DNA from: Lachnospiraceae bacterium
GTDB lineage: Bacteria; Bacillota; Clostridia; Lachnospirales; Lachnospiraceae
Direction: 5' to 3'
DNA length: 64,000 nt
Assembly: GCA_017470985.1 (NCBI GenBank)
Contig: JAFUXA010000006.1
Coordinates: forward strand, 1 to 64,000
Shown here: piece by piece, positions 9,385-19,168 of the stretch
Layout of the letters: each line of letters opens with the position of its first letter
Numbering within the stretch: position 1 is the first letter of the stretch
Program-made: the position numbers and the translations under genes
Notes under the pieces: generated by a model
Databases searched by the model: none
Seen by the model: only the letters and a program-made list of their open reading frames with translations
What the model was told of the DNA's origin: nothing

Positions 9385-9400
9385 TATTTTATTTGAAAAA

Positions 9401-9429
9401 GCCTCCGACATGTATTACATATCAGAGGC
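9401..9429 (-). terminator. Terminator after ftsZ
   Basis: An imperfect stem GCCTC...GAGGC with inner ACATGT/ACATAT pairing is followed on the minus strand by five T. It closes the division cluster 32 bases after ftsZ. Confidence 0.85.
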
Positions 9430-9460
9430 CCCCTTTATTCATTTAATATTTCAAAGCTAA

Positions 9461-10702
9461 TTAGCTTCTAGAATTCTTTAAGAAATCAGGAATCTTGATA
9501 TCCTGTGGCTTTACTGTGCCTTCTGTAATAGATGGCTCAGAAAGCGATGGCATAACAGGCTTCTTCACTGCTTCACCAAATCCGCCAAATGATGTTGCTG
9601 CTGCTGGCTTAGCTGCAGTAGCTGTGGAAGCTGCCTGAGTTGAAGCACCAAATCCTAATCCCGCAGTAGCAGTTGTCTTGGAAACAGTAGAATTATACTT
9701 CATGTTATCAATAACACTGCTTCCTGGCTTTGGAATAGAATTATTCAAACCATTATCTCTAATTCCTGTAGCAATAACAGTAATTGTAGCTGTGTCTGTC
9801 ATTGACTCATCATATTTTGCACCGAAGATGATATTAATATCATTTCCTGTGAGATCCTTGATGTAATTTGTAGCAGATGCAGCATCCTGAAGTGTAATAT
9901 CACCAGAAATATTGATGATAACATCTGTAGCGCCACTGATTGTTGTCTCAAGAAGTGGACTCTCAACAGCAATTCTAACTGCCTCTGTTGCTTTCTCATC
10001 ACCCTTACCAGTACCAATACCAATATGAGCAATTCCCTTGTCATGCATAACAGTCTTGACATCTGAGAAATCCAGATTGATAAGAGCTGGCAGGTTAATC
10101 AAGTCTGTAATACCCTGAACACCCTGCTGTAAGATCTCATCAGCCTTCTTCAAAGCTTCTGGCATTGTAGTTCTCTTATCACAGATCTGTAACAATTTAT
10201 CATTAGGGATAACAATAAGTGTATCCACATTTTCTTTCAATCTCTCAATACCGCCTTCGGCATTTACCATACGAGTCTTTGCTTCAAAACTAAATGGCTT
10301 AGTAACAACACCAACAGTAAGGATACCTTGCTCTTTTGCAATCTTGGCAACAACTGGTGCAGCACCTGTACCAGTACCGCCTCCCATTCCGCAAGTTACA
10401 AATACCATATCCGCACCCTTTAAGTGTGCTGAGATCTCCTCTGCTGATTCCTCGGCAGCCTTCTGTCCGATTTCAGGCTGTGCTCCTGCACCAAGTCCCT
10501 TTGTGAGCTTCTCGCCGATCTGAATCAATGTAGGAGCCTTACATAACTGTAAGTCCATCTTATCAGTATTAACACCGATAAATTCTACTCCTCCTATATT
10601 TTCATCAATCATTCTATTAACAGCATTGTTTCCAGCACCGCCGACACCGACAACAATAATCTTTGCGCCGTTTTCTATTTCATTAGTCATAATTTCAAGC
10701 AA
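9461..10702 (-). CDS. ftsZ: Cell division protein FtsZ
   Basis: 413 residues. It is the tubulin-like GTPase that forms the cytokinetic ring. Nucleotide motifs are [13 protein letters not shown] (residues 19-31) and the tubulin signature [10 protein letters not shown] (about residue 108). A variable Ala/Thr-rich linker from about residue 340 leads to the conserved C-terminal peptide [13 protein letters not shown] that binds FtsA/SepF-type partners. The start is a TTG at 10702: AAGGAGGA lies eight bases before it, and MLEIMTNE matches the usual clostridial FtsZ N-terminus (MLEIKTN). The ATG four codons later is too far from that site. ftsA is absent beside it, so membrane anchoring must come from elsewhere. 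It is last in the division cluster, 137 bases after ftsQ, with a hairpin between. Confidence 0.98.
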   Translation of the reverse strand: MLEIMTNEIENGAKIIVVGVGGAGNNAVNRMIDENIGGVEFIGVNTDKMDLQLCKAPTLIQIGEKLTKGLGAGAQPEIGQKAAEESAEEISAHLKGADMVFVTCGMGGGTGTGAAPVVAKIAKEQGILTVGVVTKPFSFEAKTRMVNAEGGIERLKENVDTLIVIPNDKLLQICDKRTTMPEALKKADEILQQGVQGITDLINLPALINLDFSDVKTVMHDKGIAHIGIGTGKGDEKATEAVRIAVESPLLETTISGATDVIINISGDITLQDAASATNYIKDLTGNDINIIFGAKYDESMTDTATITVIATGIRDNGLNNSIPKPGSSVIDNMKYNSTVSKTTATAGLGFGASTQAASTATAAKPAAATSFGGFGEAVKKPVMPSLSEPSITEGTVKPQDIKIPDFLKNSRS

Positions 10703-10732
10703 GATCTCTTCCTCCTTATTCCCTATAAAAAT

Positions 10733-10753
10733 GTTTCACGAAATCCGTGAAAC
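10733..10753 (-). terminator. Hairpin between ftsQ and ftsZ (attenuator-like)
   Basis: A perfect 8-bp stem GTTTCACG/CGTGAAAC with a 5-base loop is followed on the minus strand by ATTTTTAT. It stands 12 bases before the ftsZ ribosome site. It could attenuate read-through from ftsQ or protect a processed ftsZ message. Confidence 0.5.
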
Positions 10754-10839
10754 CTAATATGCAAACATATATATCTTATAATATATTTTTTATGCCTATT
10801 TATCAACCCATTTTTTTGAAAAAGTGGATTTTATCCACA

Positions 10840-11589
10840 CTATTGTGTGGTTTTTTCAAACACAATATCTGTATCTTGTGTTGACCAGTCTTCCAAATGC
10901 AATATACCCGACATATCCACCAGTTTTGGCAAAATATAATTCAATCTCTTCACCTTTTCATCTATATCAGAGCCATTACCAAAATTTATATAGACAGTTC
11001 CGGAAAACACACCAAAATTGCCGGCCTCATCAAAATTTCCAGATGTAATTGCAACATTATTCTTACGAAGAGCCTTGATGGTTGAAAGCATATTATTTTG
11101 CAACTTCTCATCAATAGCAATCTGCTTTCCAACCTCTGCACTTTCTAGAACAACACCTGATACCGGAAGTATTCCTTCCAAAATCCTATCAGACACTTCC
11201 ACCACTTCACCATCATCATTGAAATAGGCAAAGGTTCCATCAGCCACAGCCATAAATCCCGTCATGGATTTTTCCTTCACCTTGATTTCAACTTTGTCAT
11301 AGGAAGTCATACGAACCTTTACGGATTCAACAAAAGGTATATTCTTCTTAGGATGTATCATATTGTCAAAAGTTACATAGACTGCATTATTCTTGTACTT
11401 TCCCGTAAGCACATACTCTTCTATCTCAATTGGATCATAATACTGACTTCCCACAACCTGTACATCATGAACATTGCAGAACATATACATGGCAATAAAG
11501 GCAGCCACAATTATTATAACGATACCAAGAATTATATTTCCAAGATAAAACCAGACAACAGACTTTTTCTTCTTCTTGCCCTTTCCCAT
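10840..11589 (-). CDS. ftsQ: Division protein FtsQ/DivIB
   Basis: 249 residues. A lysine-rich cytoplasmic start (MGKGKKKKKS) is followed by one membrane helix (about residues 12-36). A POTRA-type domain follows, beginning VHDVQVVGSQYYDPIEIEEYV, and then a beta domain. This is the bitopic topology of FtsQ/DivIB, which links the early Z-ring to the septal wall synthases through FtsL. Its place between ftsW and ftsZ supports the call. The length fits DivIB of clostridia. Sequence conservation in this family is low, so the assignment rests on topology plus context. Confidence 0.85.
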   Translation of the reverse strand: MGKGKKKKKSVVWFYLGNIILGIVIIIVAAFIAMYMFCNVHDVQVVGSQYYDPIEIEEYVLTGKYKNNAVYVTFDNMIHPKKNIPFVESVKVRMTSYDKVEIKVKEKSMTGFMAVADGTFAYFNDDGEVVEVSDRILEGILPVSGVVLESAEVGKQIAIDEKLQNNMLSTIKALRKNNVAITSGNFDEAGNFGVFSGTVYINFGNGSDIDEKVKRLNYILPKLVDMSGILHLEDWSTQDTDIVFEKTTQ

Positions 11590-11601
11590 AACTTAACCTT
11601 T

Positions 11602-12741
11602 CTATACTTCTTCAAGCTTTAAGCCCTTAGATACAGATAAAGCTACAAACATTTCAAACACAAGAAACATTATGGAAGTACCACCATAACTAATAAATGG
11701 CAATGTAATACCTGTATTTGGAATAGTATTTGTAACAACCGCAATATTTAATATAACCTGTAAAGCCATATGGGCCATAATTCCTATCACTACAAAAGAA
11801 CCAAATATATCCTTTGCCTTGGTAGCAATCAAAACCAGACGCCACAGCAGAAGGATATACATTAAAATCACACATACAGCCCCGAAAAGCCCCAGTTCCT
11901 CACATATAATAGAGAAAATCATATCATTTTGAGCCTCAGGAACAAATCCAAGCTTCTGCATACTCTCTCCAAGGCCTTTGCCAAACAAACCACCGGAACC
12001 GATAGCATACAACCCCTGTAAAGTCTGATAAGAGGAGTCACTAGTAAAATTCTCAGGATGCAACCATACCTGGATACGCTGCATACGATAACTACCGGAT
12101 GCTAATAGTACAAATATTCCCGCAAATGCGCCACCACCTAATATTATAAGGAAGAATCTCTTGAACTCCGGGCTGGCAACAAATACCATTATTCCCGCAA
12201 TGCCAATTACAATTATGGCAGTACTCAAGTTATTATATGCAATGATTGCCGTCAGAGGCAGGCACATAAACAGCACCTTGAGAGCATTCTTGAAACTTCT
12301 CAAAGCCTTGGTCTTTCTGGCAACAATGCTTGCCACCATAAAGATAGTAGCCATCTTTGCCAGCTCAGAAGGCTGGAAAGAAATCGGTCCAATATAAATC
12401 CATCTGGACTGACCGTGGGATGATGTACCAATAAAATTAACCGCAAGACAGGCCACATTTGCAAAACCAAATATCAGCATTGCAAATTTATCCAGAATAT
12501 GATAATCAAATACCTTCAGGAAAAAAACGCCAAGAACTGCACCTAAACCGGCAGCCATCATCTGCTTCTTCAGATAATAAATTGAATTGCCATATTTCAG
12601 CGTAGCCATATAAGCAGACGTACTATATAGCATTACAAAGCCAAAAGCCATGAGAATTATAATTATCACCAGAAGTGTATAATCGATATATTCAGTTCTA
12701 TTCTTTTTTCTACCACGCTTCACAGCTTGTTCAACACTCAT
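11602..12741 (-). CDS. ftsW: FtsW/SpoVE-type peptidoglycan glycosyltransferase
   Basis: 379 residues with about ten membrane helices (SEDS family). Conserved stretches include SHGQSRWIYIGPISFQPSEL, GSGGLFGKGLGES near residue 252, VPEAQNDMIFSIICEELG and GITLPFISYGGTS. SEDS proteins polymerise lipid II glycan strands. Here the enzyme would pair with the transpeptidase at 15207-17117. The start codon follows the murD stop directly (TAAATG), a coupled junction. FtsW and the sporulation form SpoVE cannot be separated on sequence. Its location in the division cluster favours the division role. Confidence 0.92.
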   Translation of the reverse strand: MSVEQAVKRGRKKNRTEYIDYTLLVIIIILMAFGFVMLYSTSAYMATLKYGNSIYYLKKQMMAAGLGAVLGVFFLKVFDYHILDKFAMLIFGFANVACLAVNFIGTSSHGQSRWIYIGPISFQPSELAKMATIFMVASIVARKTKALRSFKNALKVLFMCLPLTAIIAYNNLSTAIIVIGIAGIMVFVASPEFKRFFLIILGGGAFAGIFVLLASGSYRMQRIQVWLHPENFTSDSSYQTLQGLYAIGSGGLFGKGLGESMQKLGFVPEAQNDMIFSIICEELGLFGAVCVILMYILLLWRLVLIATKAKDIFGSFVVIGIMAHMALQVILNIAVVTNTIPNTGITLPFISYGGTSIMFLVFEMFVALSVSKGLKLEEV

Positions 12742-14103
12742 TTACTCCGACAATCCTCTAACATATTCCTTGAAAATGTCACCGCGTTGTTCATAATTAT
12801 CAAACATTCCCCAGCTTGCGCATGCAGGAGAAAGCAGTATAGCATATCCAGGCTCTGCTGTCTCATAGCTTATATCAATGGCCTCCTCAAGGGAATCCGC
12901 AAATACATAGTCCTTGAAATTATGAGCATCGCAGCATTTAGCAATCTTCTCTCTGGTCTGACCAATTAAAACCAGTTTCTTGACCTTACCCTGGAAACTC
13001 TCAATCCACTCATCATATTCAGATTCCTTATCATAGCCGCCACCAATTAATACTGTAGGTCTATTCATTGCCTGAATTCCTTTGATTGCAGCATCAGGGT
13101 TAGTTCCCTTGGAATCATTGTAGAAATCTATGTCCCTCTTCTTACATACAAATTCTATTCTATGCTCCACTGCATGGAAATTCTTGAGGCCTTCCACAAT
13201 AACATCCATTGGAACGCCAATTGCATCAGCCATTGCCACTGCAGCCATAACATTTTCAAAGTTATGTTTACCTAAAATATTTAAGTCATTGACATTTATA
13301 ACAAGACTATCAACGCCGGCTTTGGCAAATCTAATCTCATCTCCCTCTACATAGAGACCATTATCCAACTTTCTCTCGCTAGAGAAAAATACAACCTTTT
13401 GATCAAGAGACTCGCCAAATTTGCGAAGGACCTCATCTTCATAATTAAGCACACATGTGTCTGTACTCTTCTGATTTCTAGTGATGCTCTCCTTGGCCGC
13501 AATATAATTCTCCATTGTATGATGTCTGTTAAGATGATCAGGAGTAATATTCAAAATAGCTGATACCTGAGGTGCAAATTTCTCAATAGTCTCCAGCTGA
13601 AAACTGCTTATCTCTGCAACAACAACTGTATCATCAGTCATTTGATCAGCCACACCGGTATAAGGAATACCAATATTTCCAACAACCTGCACATCATCAA
13701 AATATCTGGCCATTATCTCTCCTGTAAGAGAAGTTGTTGTTGTCTTGCCATTGGTTCCTGTAATAGCAACAATTCTGCCGGCACCTAATCTGTAAGCAAG
13801 TTCGACTTCGCCCCAGATAGTAATTCCAAGGCTTGTCATCTTCTGCACCAACGGGCTGTCAACTGGCACTCCCGGACTTAACACAGCCACATCTACCTGA
13901 GACAAAACCTCCTCAACCTTGTCCCCAAGATAGATTTCCACCTTATCTAATTCAGGATTCTTCTCATGAAATGCAGTTACATCAAGTTCCATATTGCCAT
14001 CATATAGATACACCTTGCATCCTTTTCTCAGCAATAGTCCAGCAGCTGCAATTCCGCTCTTTCCTGTTCCAACTACAATATAAGTCTGTGTTAAAATGTC
14101 CAT
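12742..14103 (-). CDS. murD: UDP-N-acetylmuramoylalanine-D-glutamate ligase
   Basis: 453 residues, normal for MurD. It adds D-glutamate to UDP-MurNAc-L-Ala in the cytoplasm. The N-terminal Rossmann-like domain begins TYIVVGTGKSGIAAAG. The Mur-ligase ATP motif GTNGKTTTTSLTGE is near residue 115, followed by the central AEISSFQLETI and TPDHLNRHHTMENY. The C-terminal domain starts at about residue 296 with HRIEFV and has NDSKGTNPDAA and ILLSPACASWGMFDNYEQRG. The neighbours murE, murF and murG, often present in this cluster, are absent here. Its order mraY-murD-ftsW is conserved. Confidence 0.96.
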   Translation of the reverse strand: MDILTQTYIVVGTGKSGIAAAGLLLRKGCKVYLYDGNMELDVTAFHEKNPELDKVEIYLGDKVEEVLSQVDVAVLSPGVPVDSPLVQKMTSLGITIWGEVELAYRLGAGRIVAITGTNGKTTTTSLTGEIMARYFDDVQVVGNIGIPYTGVADQMTDDTVVVAEISSFQLETIEKFAPQVSAILNITPDHLNRHHTMENYIAAKESITRNQKSTDTCVLNYEDEVLRKFGESLDQKVVFFSSERKLDNGLYVEGDEIRFAKAGVDSLVINVNDLNILGKHNFENVMAAVAMADAIGVPMDVIVEGLKNFHAVEHRIEFVCKKRDIDFYNDSKGTNPDAAIKGIQAMNRPTVLIGGGYDKESEYDEWIESFQGKVKKLVLIGQTREKIAKCCDAHNFKDYVFADSLEEAIDISYETAEPGYAILLSPACASWGMFDNYEQRGDIFKEYVRGLSE

Positions 14104-14138
14104 CTTCTCACTCCTAAATCATATACTTCAAAATTTAT

Positions 14139-15089
14139 CTACATGGCAAAATATGCTACTGCACAAACCAAAATAGTAATTATAGAAAATACCGCTACCA
14201 CTCTGGTCTCTGACCAACCACCAAGTTCGAAATGATGATGAATTGGCGCCATTCTAAATATTCTCTTACCATGAGTAAGTTTAAAATAGCCTACCTGAAG
14301 GATTACAGATACAACTTCCACCAGATATATAATTCCTACAATTATAATAAACAGTGGCATCTGCATCATGTAAGCTATTCCAGCAACAAATCCACCAAGG
14401 GCAAGAGATCCTGTATCTCCCATAAATACGCTTGCAGGATATACGTTATATACAAGAAATCCCAATAATGCACCAAACATTGCCGCAGAGATTGGTTCAA
14501 CTCCACCGCCTACAGACAAGGATACAAATGTGAAAAATGCAGCTACAACAGCTGTAACTGTAGAAGCCAGTCCATCTAATCCGTCTGTAAAATTAGTTCC
14601 ATTTACTGTTCCAATAATTGCAAAGAACATAATAGGGAAAGTAAGAATTCCCGGATCAATCATTTTACCACCTGTAAATGGAATAATCATTTCCAATGAA
14701 ACATCTGTAAAATTCACAACATAGAAAGCAAATACTGCAGTAAGTACGATTTGTAAAATAAGCTTCTGCCAGGCAATAAGACCATCTTTGTTTCTTTTTA
14801 CAACCTTGAGATAATCATCAATAAAGCCTATAAGACCAAATCCCAATGTCAATATAAGCACTGGAATAATACGTGGATAGCTCTTGGCATAAAACAGACT
14901 TATAACAGTCACTGTTATAAGCATCATAATACCGCCCATTGTAGGTGTTCCAGTCTTAATCTGATGGGATTCAAGCTCTTCTCTCTCAGTATTTCCTACC
15001 TTCAACTTTCTCAAGAAAGGAATAATTACCGGTCCTAAAACAACCGTAATAAAAAAGCTTAACAATAATGGTAATAGTACATTTAACAT
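14139..15089 (-). CDS. mraY: Phospho-MurNAc-pentapeptide transferase
   Basis: 316 residues with ten hydrophobic helices. The enzyme transfers phospho-MurNAc-pentapeptide to undecaprenyl phosphate, making lipid I at the inner membrane. Recognisable motifs are KTGTPTMGG (about residue 47), GFIDDYLKVVKRNKDGL (the DDxxK/N active-site region, about 109), NGTNFTDGLDGLA (about 164) and the cytoplasmic HHHFELGGWSE near residue 286. The length is typical. It lies between the transpeptidase gene and murD, and is preceded by a hairpin at 15116-15143 that may tune its expression. Confidence 0.97.
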   Translation of the reverse strand: MLNVLLPLLLSFFITVVLGPVIIPFLRKLKVGNTEREELESHQIKTGTPTMGGIMMLITVTVISLFYAKSYPRIIPVLILTLGFGLIGFIDDYLKVVKRNKDGLIAWQKLILQIVLTAVFAFYVVNFTDVSLEMIIPFTGGKMIDPGILTFPIMFFAIIGTVNGTNFTDGLDGLASTVTAVVAAFFTFVSLSVGGGVEPISAAMFGALLGFLVYNVYPASVFMGDTGSLALGGFVAGIAYMMQMPLFIIIVGIIYLVEVVSVILQVGYFKLTHGKRIFRMAPIHHHFELGGWSETRVVAVFSIITILVCAVAYFAM

Positions 15090-15115
15090 TTCTCATTTCT
15101 CCTAATAATTACTTC

Positions 15116-15143
15116 AAAAGTCATATTATCATATATGACTTTT
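15116..15143. terminator. Hairpin between the transpeptidase gene and mraY
   Basis: A perfect 11-bp inverted repeat AAAAGTCATAT/ATATGACTTTT encloses six bases. The T run after it is only four long on either strand. It may therefore be a leaky terminator or mRNA-processing structure. Confidence 0.45.
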
Positions 15144-15206
15144 GATTATTGCACAAAAATGCCCTATAAATAGCACTCCAATGCATTCATTTATTCACCT
15201 ATTATC

Positions 15207-17117
15207 TTACTGAGGAACCTCCGCATTTTCCTCCTGAGGGAAATTAGTCTGCTCAATTCCAAGATACGGCAGAATCTGAGCAAAAATATCTCTGGCAATA
15301 AATGATGACTGAGAACATTTATCCTGTAACTCAACATGAGGGGTATCAACAGCCACATAAACCACCACCTGAGGATCCTCCACAGGAGCAAAACCGATAA
15401 ATGATACAACATAATTTCCAGAACCTCTAGGTAACTTCTCAGCTGTACCAGTCTTACCACCAATAGAATACCCTTCTACCGCAGCCTTCTTTCCGGTACC
15501 TTCATCTACAACAGATTTCATATATTGTCTCAAGACATCACTGGTCTCCTGAGACACAGTCTCCTTCATAATGACCGGGTCAATGGTTTTGATTACATTT
15601 CCCGAATCATCCTGAATCTGACTCACAACATGTGGCTGGTACATATCACCACCATTTATAAGAGAACAGAAAGATGTGGCAAGCTGAATCATAGTCACAT
15701 TGAAACCCTGTCCAAATGAACTTGTAGCCAGGTTAGCAGCCGTTTTATTCAACTGATCTTCATTGAAAATCAGAGATGCAGTGCTGGCTTCACCAGGCAA
15801 ATCGACTCCAGTCTTTTGGCCAAAGCCAAATACAGATTGATATTTGGCAAATGTACTACCACCTATAGCATAAGACATCTGCATAAGAGCATCATTGCAT
15901 GAATTCATCAATGCCTGCTCGATATTTTCTGTACCATGTCCCTCTCTCTTAACACAGTGGACTTCATGGCCACTTACAACCTCAACACCGTCGCAGACAT
16001 AAGTCTCATCTCCATTTAGCTTACCGGAATCCAATCCCATAGCTACTGTAAATGGCTTAAATGTTGAACCTGGTTCAAAGGTCTTGGTTGTAGCATAGTT
16101 TTGCCACAGATTATTTAAAGCATTCATCTCCTCCTCATCAGTCATAGCCTCCAACTGTTCAGGAGTATAATAAGCTGTCAAATCCTTTGGGTTATTTAAA
16201 TCGAAATTAGGATACGTAGACATAGCCATAATCTCACCTGTATTAGGATTCATAACAATTACAGATGTATTGTCACTTCCTGTGGTAACAGGAGCCTCCT
16301 GATATTTCTCAAGAGTCTGAGCTTCTGTCAACATCTCAGCATTGGCCTTTAACACAGCCTCCTCACAAATGCTCTGAATATTGGCATCTATGGAAGTCAC
16401 CAAACCATTGCCATTTATAGGCTCAACAAGTTTCTGCTCCACATCATTGTCTGAATTGAAATATCCATAAGCACGTCCATTTGTACCGGATAATACATCA
16501 TCATACTGTGTCTCCAAACCAATGACACCTGCTGAGGCAGAGGCAAAACCTATAAGCTGACTGGCCAGATTTCCATAAGGATAGGTTCTCTCATATTCCT
16601 TTTCGAACCATATGCCTGCCACCTGATCCTTGGTTTTCTCATCATTCATAATTGCTTCGAAGGCACTCACCTGATCATAAGACATTTTCTTGGCAAGAAC
16701 TTTGTACTGACTATTAGGATCCTTGGTCAAAGCATCTTCCACCGCTTCCTTGGTAATCTCAGGGAATATTTGACATAAATAAGCTATGGTGGAAGCCTTT
16801 TTGTCCTCGTTGAGATTCAAAACCTTGCAGTCCAAAATCACATTATACACATCTACACAGGTTGCCAGAACCGTACCGCGACTATCATAAATATTACCAC
16901 GCTGATAAGGTATGACACGACTGTCATAGCTCTGCTGGGAAAGTACAATCTTCTCGTATTTATCTCCGGAAGTGTACTCGATATACATAAGTCTACCCAC
17001 AAGAACCACAAAAAGAATACAAAGTAAGATAAATACTACATAAAGCTTACTTTGCATTCTCTTTAAAATCGTTTTTCTATTATTATTTCTATTTATATTT
17101 CTAGTCTTCCTAGCCAA
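15207..17117 (-). CDS. Division transpeptidase (class B penicillin-binding protein)
   Basis: 636 residues. A basic cytoplasmic start and one membrane helix (about residues 25-47, LYVVFILLCILFVVLVGRLM) are followed by a pedestal dimerisation domain and a transpeptidase domain. The catalytic motifs are STFKPFT (SxxK serine), SCNDA (SxN) and GKTGTAEK (KTG). The enzyme crosslinks septal peptidoglycan outside the membrane, partnering FtsW. It ends soon after the transpeptidase domain with no PASTA repeats, so it looks like FtsI rather than a canonical SpoVD; either name is possible. It lies 16 bases downstream of ftsL. Confidence 0.93.
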   Translation of the reverse strand: MARKTRNINRNNNRKTILKRMQSKLYVVFILLCILFVVLVGRLMYIEYTSGDKYEKIVLSQQSYDSRVIPYQRGNIYDSRGTVLATCVDVYNVILDCKVLNLNEDKKASTIAYLCQIFPEITKEAVEDALTKDPNSQYKVLAKKMSYDQVSAFEAIMNDEKTKDQVAGIWFEKEYERTYPYGNLASQLIGFASASAGVIGLETQYDDVLSGTNGRAYGYFNSDNDVEQKLVEPINGNGLVTSIDANIQSICEEAVLKANAEMLTEAQTLEKYQEAPVTTGSDNTSVIVMNPNTGEIMAMSTYPNFDLNNPKDLTAYYTPEQLEAMTDEEEMNALNNLWQNYATTKTFEPGSTFKPFTVAMGLDSGKLNGDETYVCDGVEVVSGHEVHCVKREGHGTENIEQALMNSCNDALMQMSYAIGGSTFAKYQSVFGFGQKTGVDLPGEASTASLIFNEDQLNKTAANLATSSFGQGFNVTMIQLATSFCSLINGGDMYQPHVVSQIQDDSGNVIKTIDPVIMKETVSQETSDVLRQYMKSVVDEGTGKKAAVEGYSIGGKTGTAEKLPRGSGNYVVSFIGFAPVEDPQVVVYVAVDTPHVELQDKCSQSSFIARDIFAQILPYLGIEQTNFPQEENAEVPQ

Positions 17118-17133
17118 AATATAAACCTCTAAT

Positions 17134-17601
17134 CTATGGTATTGCTTTGTACTGACTCATAGAGTCTGTATCATCTATACTATAATACACTATTTGATCT
17201 GTATTTGCATAGACCATGCCCAAATCATTAATAGCTGCCTGCTTAACAACTCCCAAGTTGGTAGAGGAAGCAATTCTGCCTTCTAAAGCGCTGTTGGAAG
17301 CCTTTAGTTCTGTAACCTGTGATTCCAACTCAGCAGCCTGGCTCATATGAGAAGTAATATTGTTGGTAAGAGTAATATATCCAACAAAGAACAAGCAAAG
17401 TACACCCACAAGACCTGCTGTTGCAACAGTAGCCATTCTCTTCTGTCTCATCATTCTCGCATGAGCTCTCTGCTGTCTTCTAGCCTGTCTTCTGTGCTCC
17501 TCTTCAATCTCTCTCTTTCTAGTCTCGCGGTTAGGCAATGGCTGTTCAATTTTTCTTACTGTATTTCCGTCTGTATAATAAAATGTATTTACTTCTCTCA
17601 T
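17134..17601 (-). CDS. ftsL: FtsL-like septum protein
   Basis: 155 residues. It has a long Arg/Glu-rich cytoplasmic region (about residues 20-52), a single membrane helix (MATVATAGLVGVLCLFFVGY) and an extracellular heptad-containing coiled coil (about 85-115, AAELESQVTELKASNSALEG). This bitopic small protein between rsmH and the transpeptidase gene matches FtsL, which joins DivIC and FtsQ in the divisome. FtsL sequences are poorly conserved, so the call depends on size, topology and position. The N-terminal extension is longer than in E. coli FtsL. Confidence 0.75.
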   Translation of the reverse strand: MREVNTFYYTDGNTVRKIEQPLPNRETRKREIEEEHRRQARRQQRAHARMMRQKRMATVATAGLVGVLCLFFVGYITLTNNITSHMSQAAELESQVTELKASNSALEGRIASSTNLGVVKQAAINDLGMVYANTDQIVYYSIDDTDSMSQYKAIP

Positions 17602-17619
17602 AATACATATCCCCTTTTT

Positions 17620-18573
17620 CTAAAAAGTTATTTCATTTCCATTTCTTTCAAATACTCGAAGCTTGGCACTTCTCGATCTTGAATTTTCTTCCAATTCCTT
17701 GTCGCTTGGCAAAATAGGCTTTCTTGTAATCACCTTGCCCTTAGACTTTCTGCCACAGGTACATACCGGAAAATCCTTCGGACATACACATGGTTCCTGA
17801 TTGTTTTTAAAGGCAACCTTTACTATTCTGTCCTCCAGTGAATGGAAGGTAATAATACATATACGACCATCTTCATTTAACAGATTAATAAAGTCATTCA
17901 AATTATCCTGCAGAACCTCAAGTTCCCTATTAAGTTCAATACGGATTGCCTGATAAGTTCTCTTGGCAGGATGTCCGCCAGTAGCCTGTAATTTCTTCGG
18001 AATAGAATCCCTGATGATTGCATTCAGCTGTCCTGCTGTAACAATCCGCTCTTCCTCTCTGGCTTTGCAAATATTTCTGGCAATATTCTTGGCAAATCTG
18101 TCTTCACCATAATCACGAATTATTCTATATAAATCAGCTTCGCTGTAATCATTTACAATATCTTCTGCTGTCTTAGGATTTCTCTGATCCATTCTCATAT
18201 CCAAGCGTTCATTCTCGTCCATGTAGGAGAAGCCTCTTGAAGGAGTATCTAACTGAAAAGAAGAAACACCCAAGTCAAGAACTATTCCATCTACTTTCTC
18301 AATACCCAAGTCTCTAAGAACAGTAGCCATGGATTCGTAATTACTTCTGACAAGTGTTACCTTATCACCGAACTCCTGAAGTCTCTCGCCGGCAGCCTTT
18401 AGTGCATCCTCATCCTGATCAATCCCAATCAACCTTCCAGTAGTAAGTCGCTTGGCGATTTCATAAGAATGACCACCACCGCCGAGAGTACCATCAACAT
18501 ACACACCATCTTCTTTTATATTCAATTGTTCAATTGTCTCTCCCAAGAGAACCGAATAATGATTAAATTCCAT
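17620..18573 (-). CDS. rsmH: 16S rRNA (cytosine1402-N4)-methyltransferase
   Basis: 317 residues. The S-adenosylmethionine site is [17 protein letters not shown] near residue 28 and [10 protein letters not shown] near 49. The family signature [19 protein letters not shown] is near residue 100. The C-terminus has [14 protein letters not shown] and [10 protein letters not shown]. It methylates C1402 of 16S rRNA at the ribosomal P site. It lies three bases after mraZ, the usual cluster order. A cysteine-containing insert ([15 protein letters not shown]) near residue 265 is common in the family. Confidence 0.97.
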   Translation of the reverse strand: MEFNHYSVLLGETIEQLNIKEDGVYVDGTLGGGGHSYEIAKRLTTGRLIGIDQDEDALKAAGERLQEFGDKVTLVRSNYESMATVLRDLGIEKVDGIVLDLGVSSFQLDTPSRGFSYMDENERLDMRMDQRNPKTAEDIVNDYSEADLYRIIRDYGEDRFAKNIARNICKAREEERIVTAGQLNAIIRDSIPKKLQATGGHPAKRTYQAIRIELNRELEVLQDNLNDFINLLNEDGRICIITFHSLEDRIVKVAFKNNQEPCVCPKDFPVCTCGRKSKGKVITRKPILPSDKELEENSRSRSAKLRVFERNGNEITF

Positions 18574-18576
18574 ATC

Positions 18577-19008
18577 TTATATACTCAACCCTAACTCAGC
18601 CATGTGCTCTACTATCTCATCCATGTCATCATAACTGCTAGCCTCTTCGTATTTAGCCTTATCCCAGATTTCTATCTTGGTCATAACTCCGACCAATACA
18701 ACATCTTTCTCAAGTCCTGCAAAATTTCTAAGTACCGGTGGAATCAAAATACGTCCTTGCTTGTCAACATCACAAGTTGCAGCTCCTGCAAAGAAGAATC
18801 TCATAAACTTTCTTGCATCTTTGGTTGTGAGGTTTACCTCTCGAAACTTCTCTTCAATTCGCCCCCACTCCTCAGAGGAATATACATATAAGCAACCATC
18901 CACGCCCTTTGTAACAACGAACTGCTCTCCAAGCTGTTCACGGAATTTCGCTGGCATAATCATTCTGCCTTTGGCATCAACTGTGTGATTATATTCTCCC
19001 ATGAACAT
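18577..19008 (-). CDS. mraZ: Transcriptional regulator MraZ
   Basis: 143 residues. Two AbrB-like double-psi swapped hairpins form the protein: MGEYNHTVDAKGRMIMPAKF at residues 3-22, and FFAGAATCDVDKQGRILIPP near residue 72. MraZ forms a ring that binds spaced GTGG repeats in its own promoter and regulates the division cluster. Four such repeats with a 10-bp period lie just upstream (19058-19093). The first ATG is chosen because GGAGG precedes it by nine bases. It is the first gene of the cluster. Confidence 0.97.
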   Translation of the reverse strand: MFMGEYNHTVDAKGRMIMPAKFREQLGEQFVVTKGVDGCLYVYSSEEWGRIEEKFREVNLTTKDARKFMRFFFAGAATCDVDKQGRILIPPVLRNFAGLEKDVVLVGVMTKIEIWDKAKYEEASSYDDMDEIVEHMAELGLSI

Positions 19009-19057
19009 GGTCGCTTACCTCCTTCCTTTAAAATATCCACAAAGTTATCAACTTATC

Positions 19058-19093
19058 CACCACTTTGTGACACGAGCTACCACTTCGCTCCAC
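19058..19093 (-). promoter_or_regulatory. MraZ operator (10-bp-spaced GTGG repeats)
   Basis: Read on the minus strand, GTGGAG, GTGGTA, GTGTCA and GTGGTG occur at exact 10-bp intervals. They lie just after the predicted transcription start, between the promoter and mraZ. The third unit is degenerate. This is the known architecture of MraZ binding sites, so autoregulation is likely. Confidence 0.85.
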
Positions 19094-19103
19094 TTTTAAC
19101 TAC

Positions 19104-19132
19104 ATTTTACAGAAAAACGGCACCCTAGTCAA
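19104..19132 (-). promoter_or_regulatory. Promoter of the division cluster
   Basis: TTGACT and TAAAAT on the minus strand are separated by 17 bases. The predicted start, about seven bases after TAAAAT, falls just before the MraZ operator. Confidence 0.75.
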
Positions 19133-19168
19133 CCCTAAAAATCCAGTAAAATCAAGGGATTGCGCCAT

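Noticed and set aside
10731-10754. A split parS-like site (TGTTTCACG and CGTGAAAC)
   Set aside because: parS is a continuous 16-bp palindrome; here five bases separate the halves, and a T run follows. It is more likely a hairpin.
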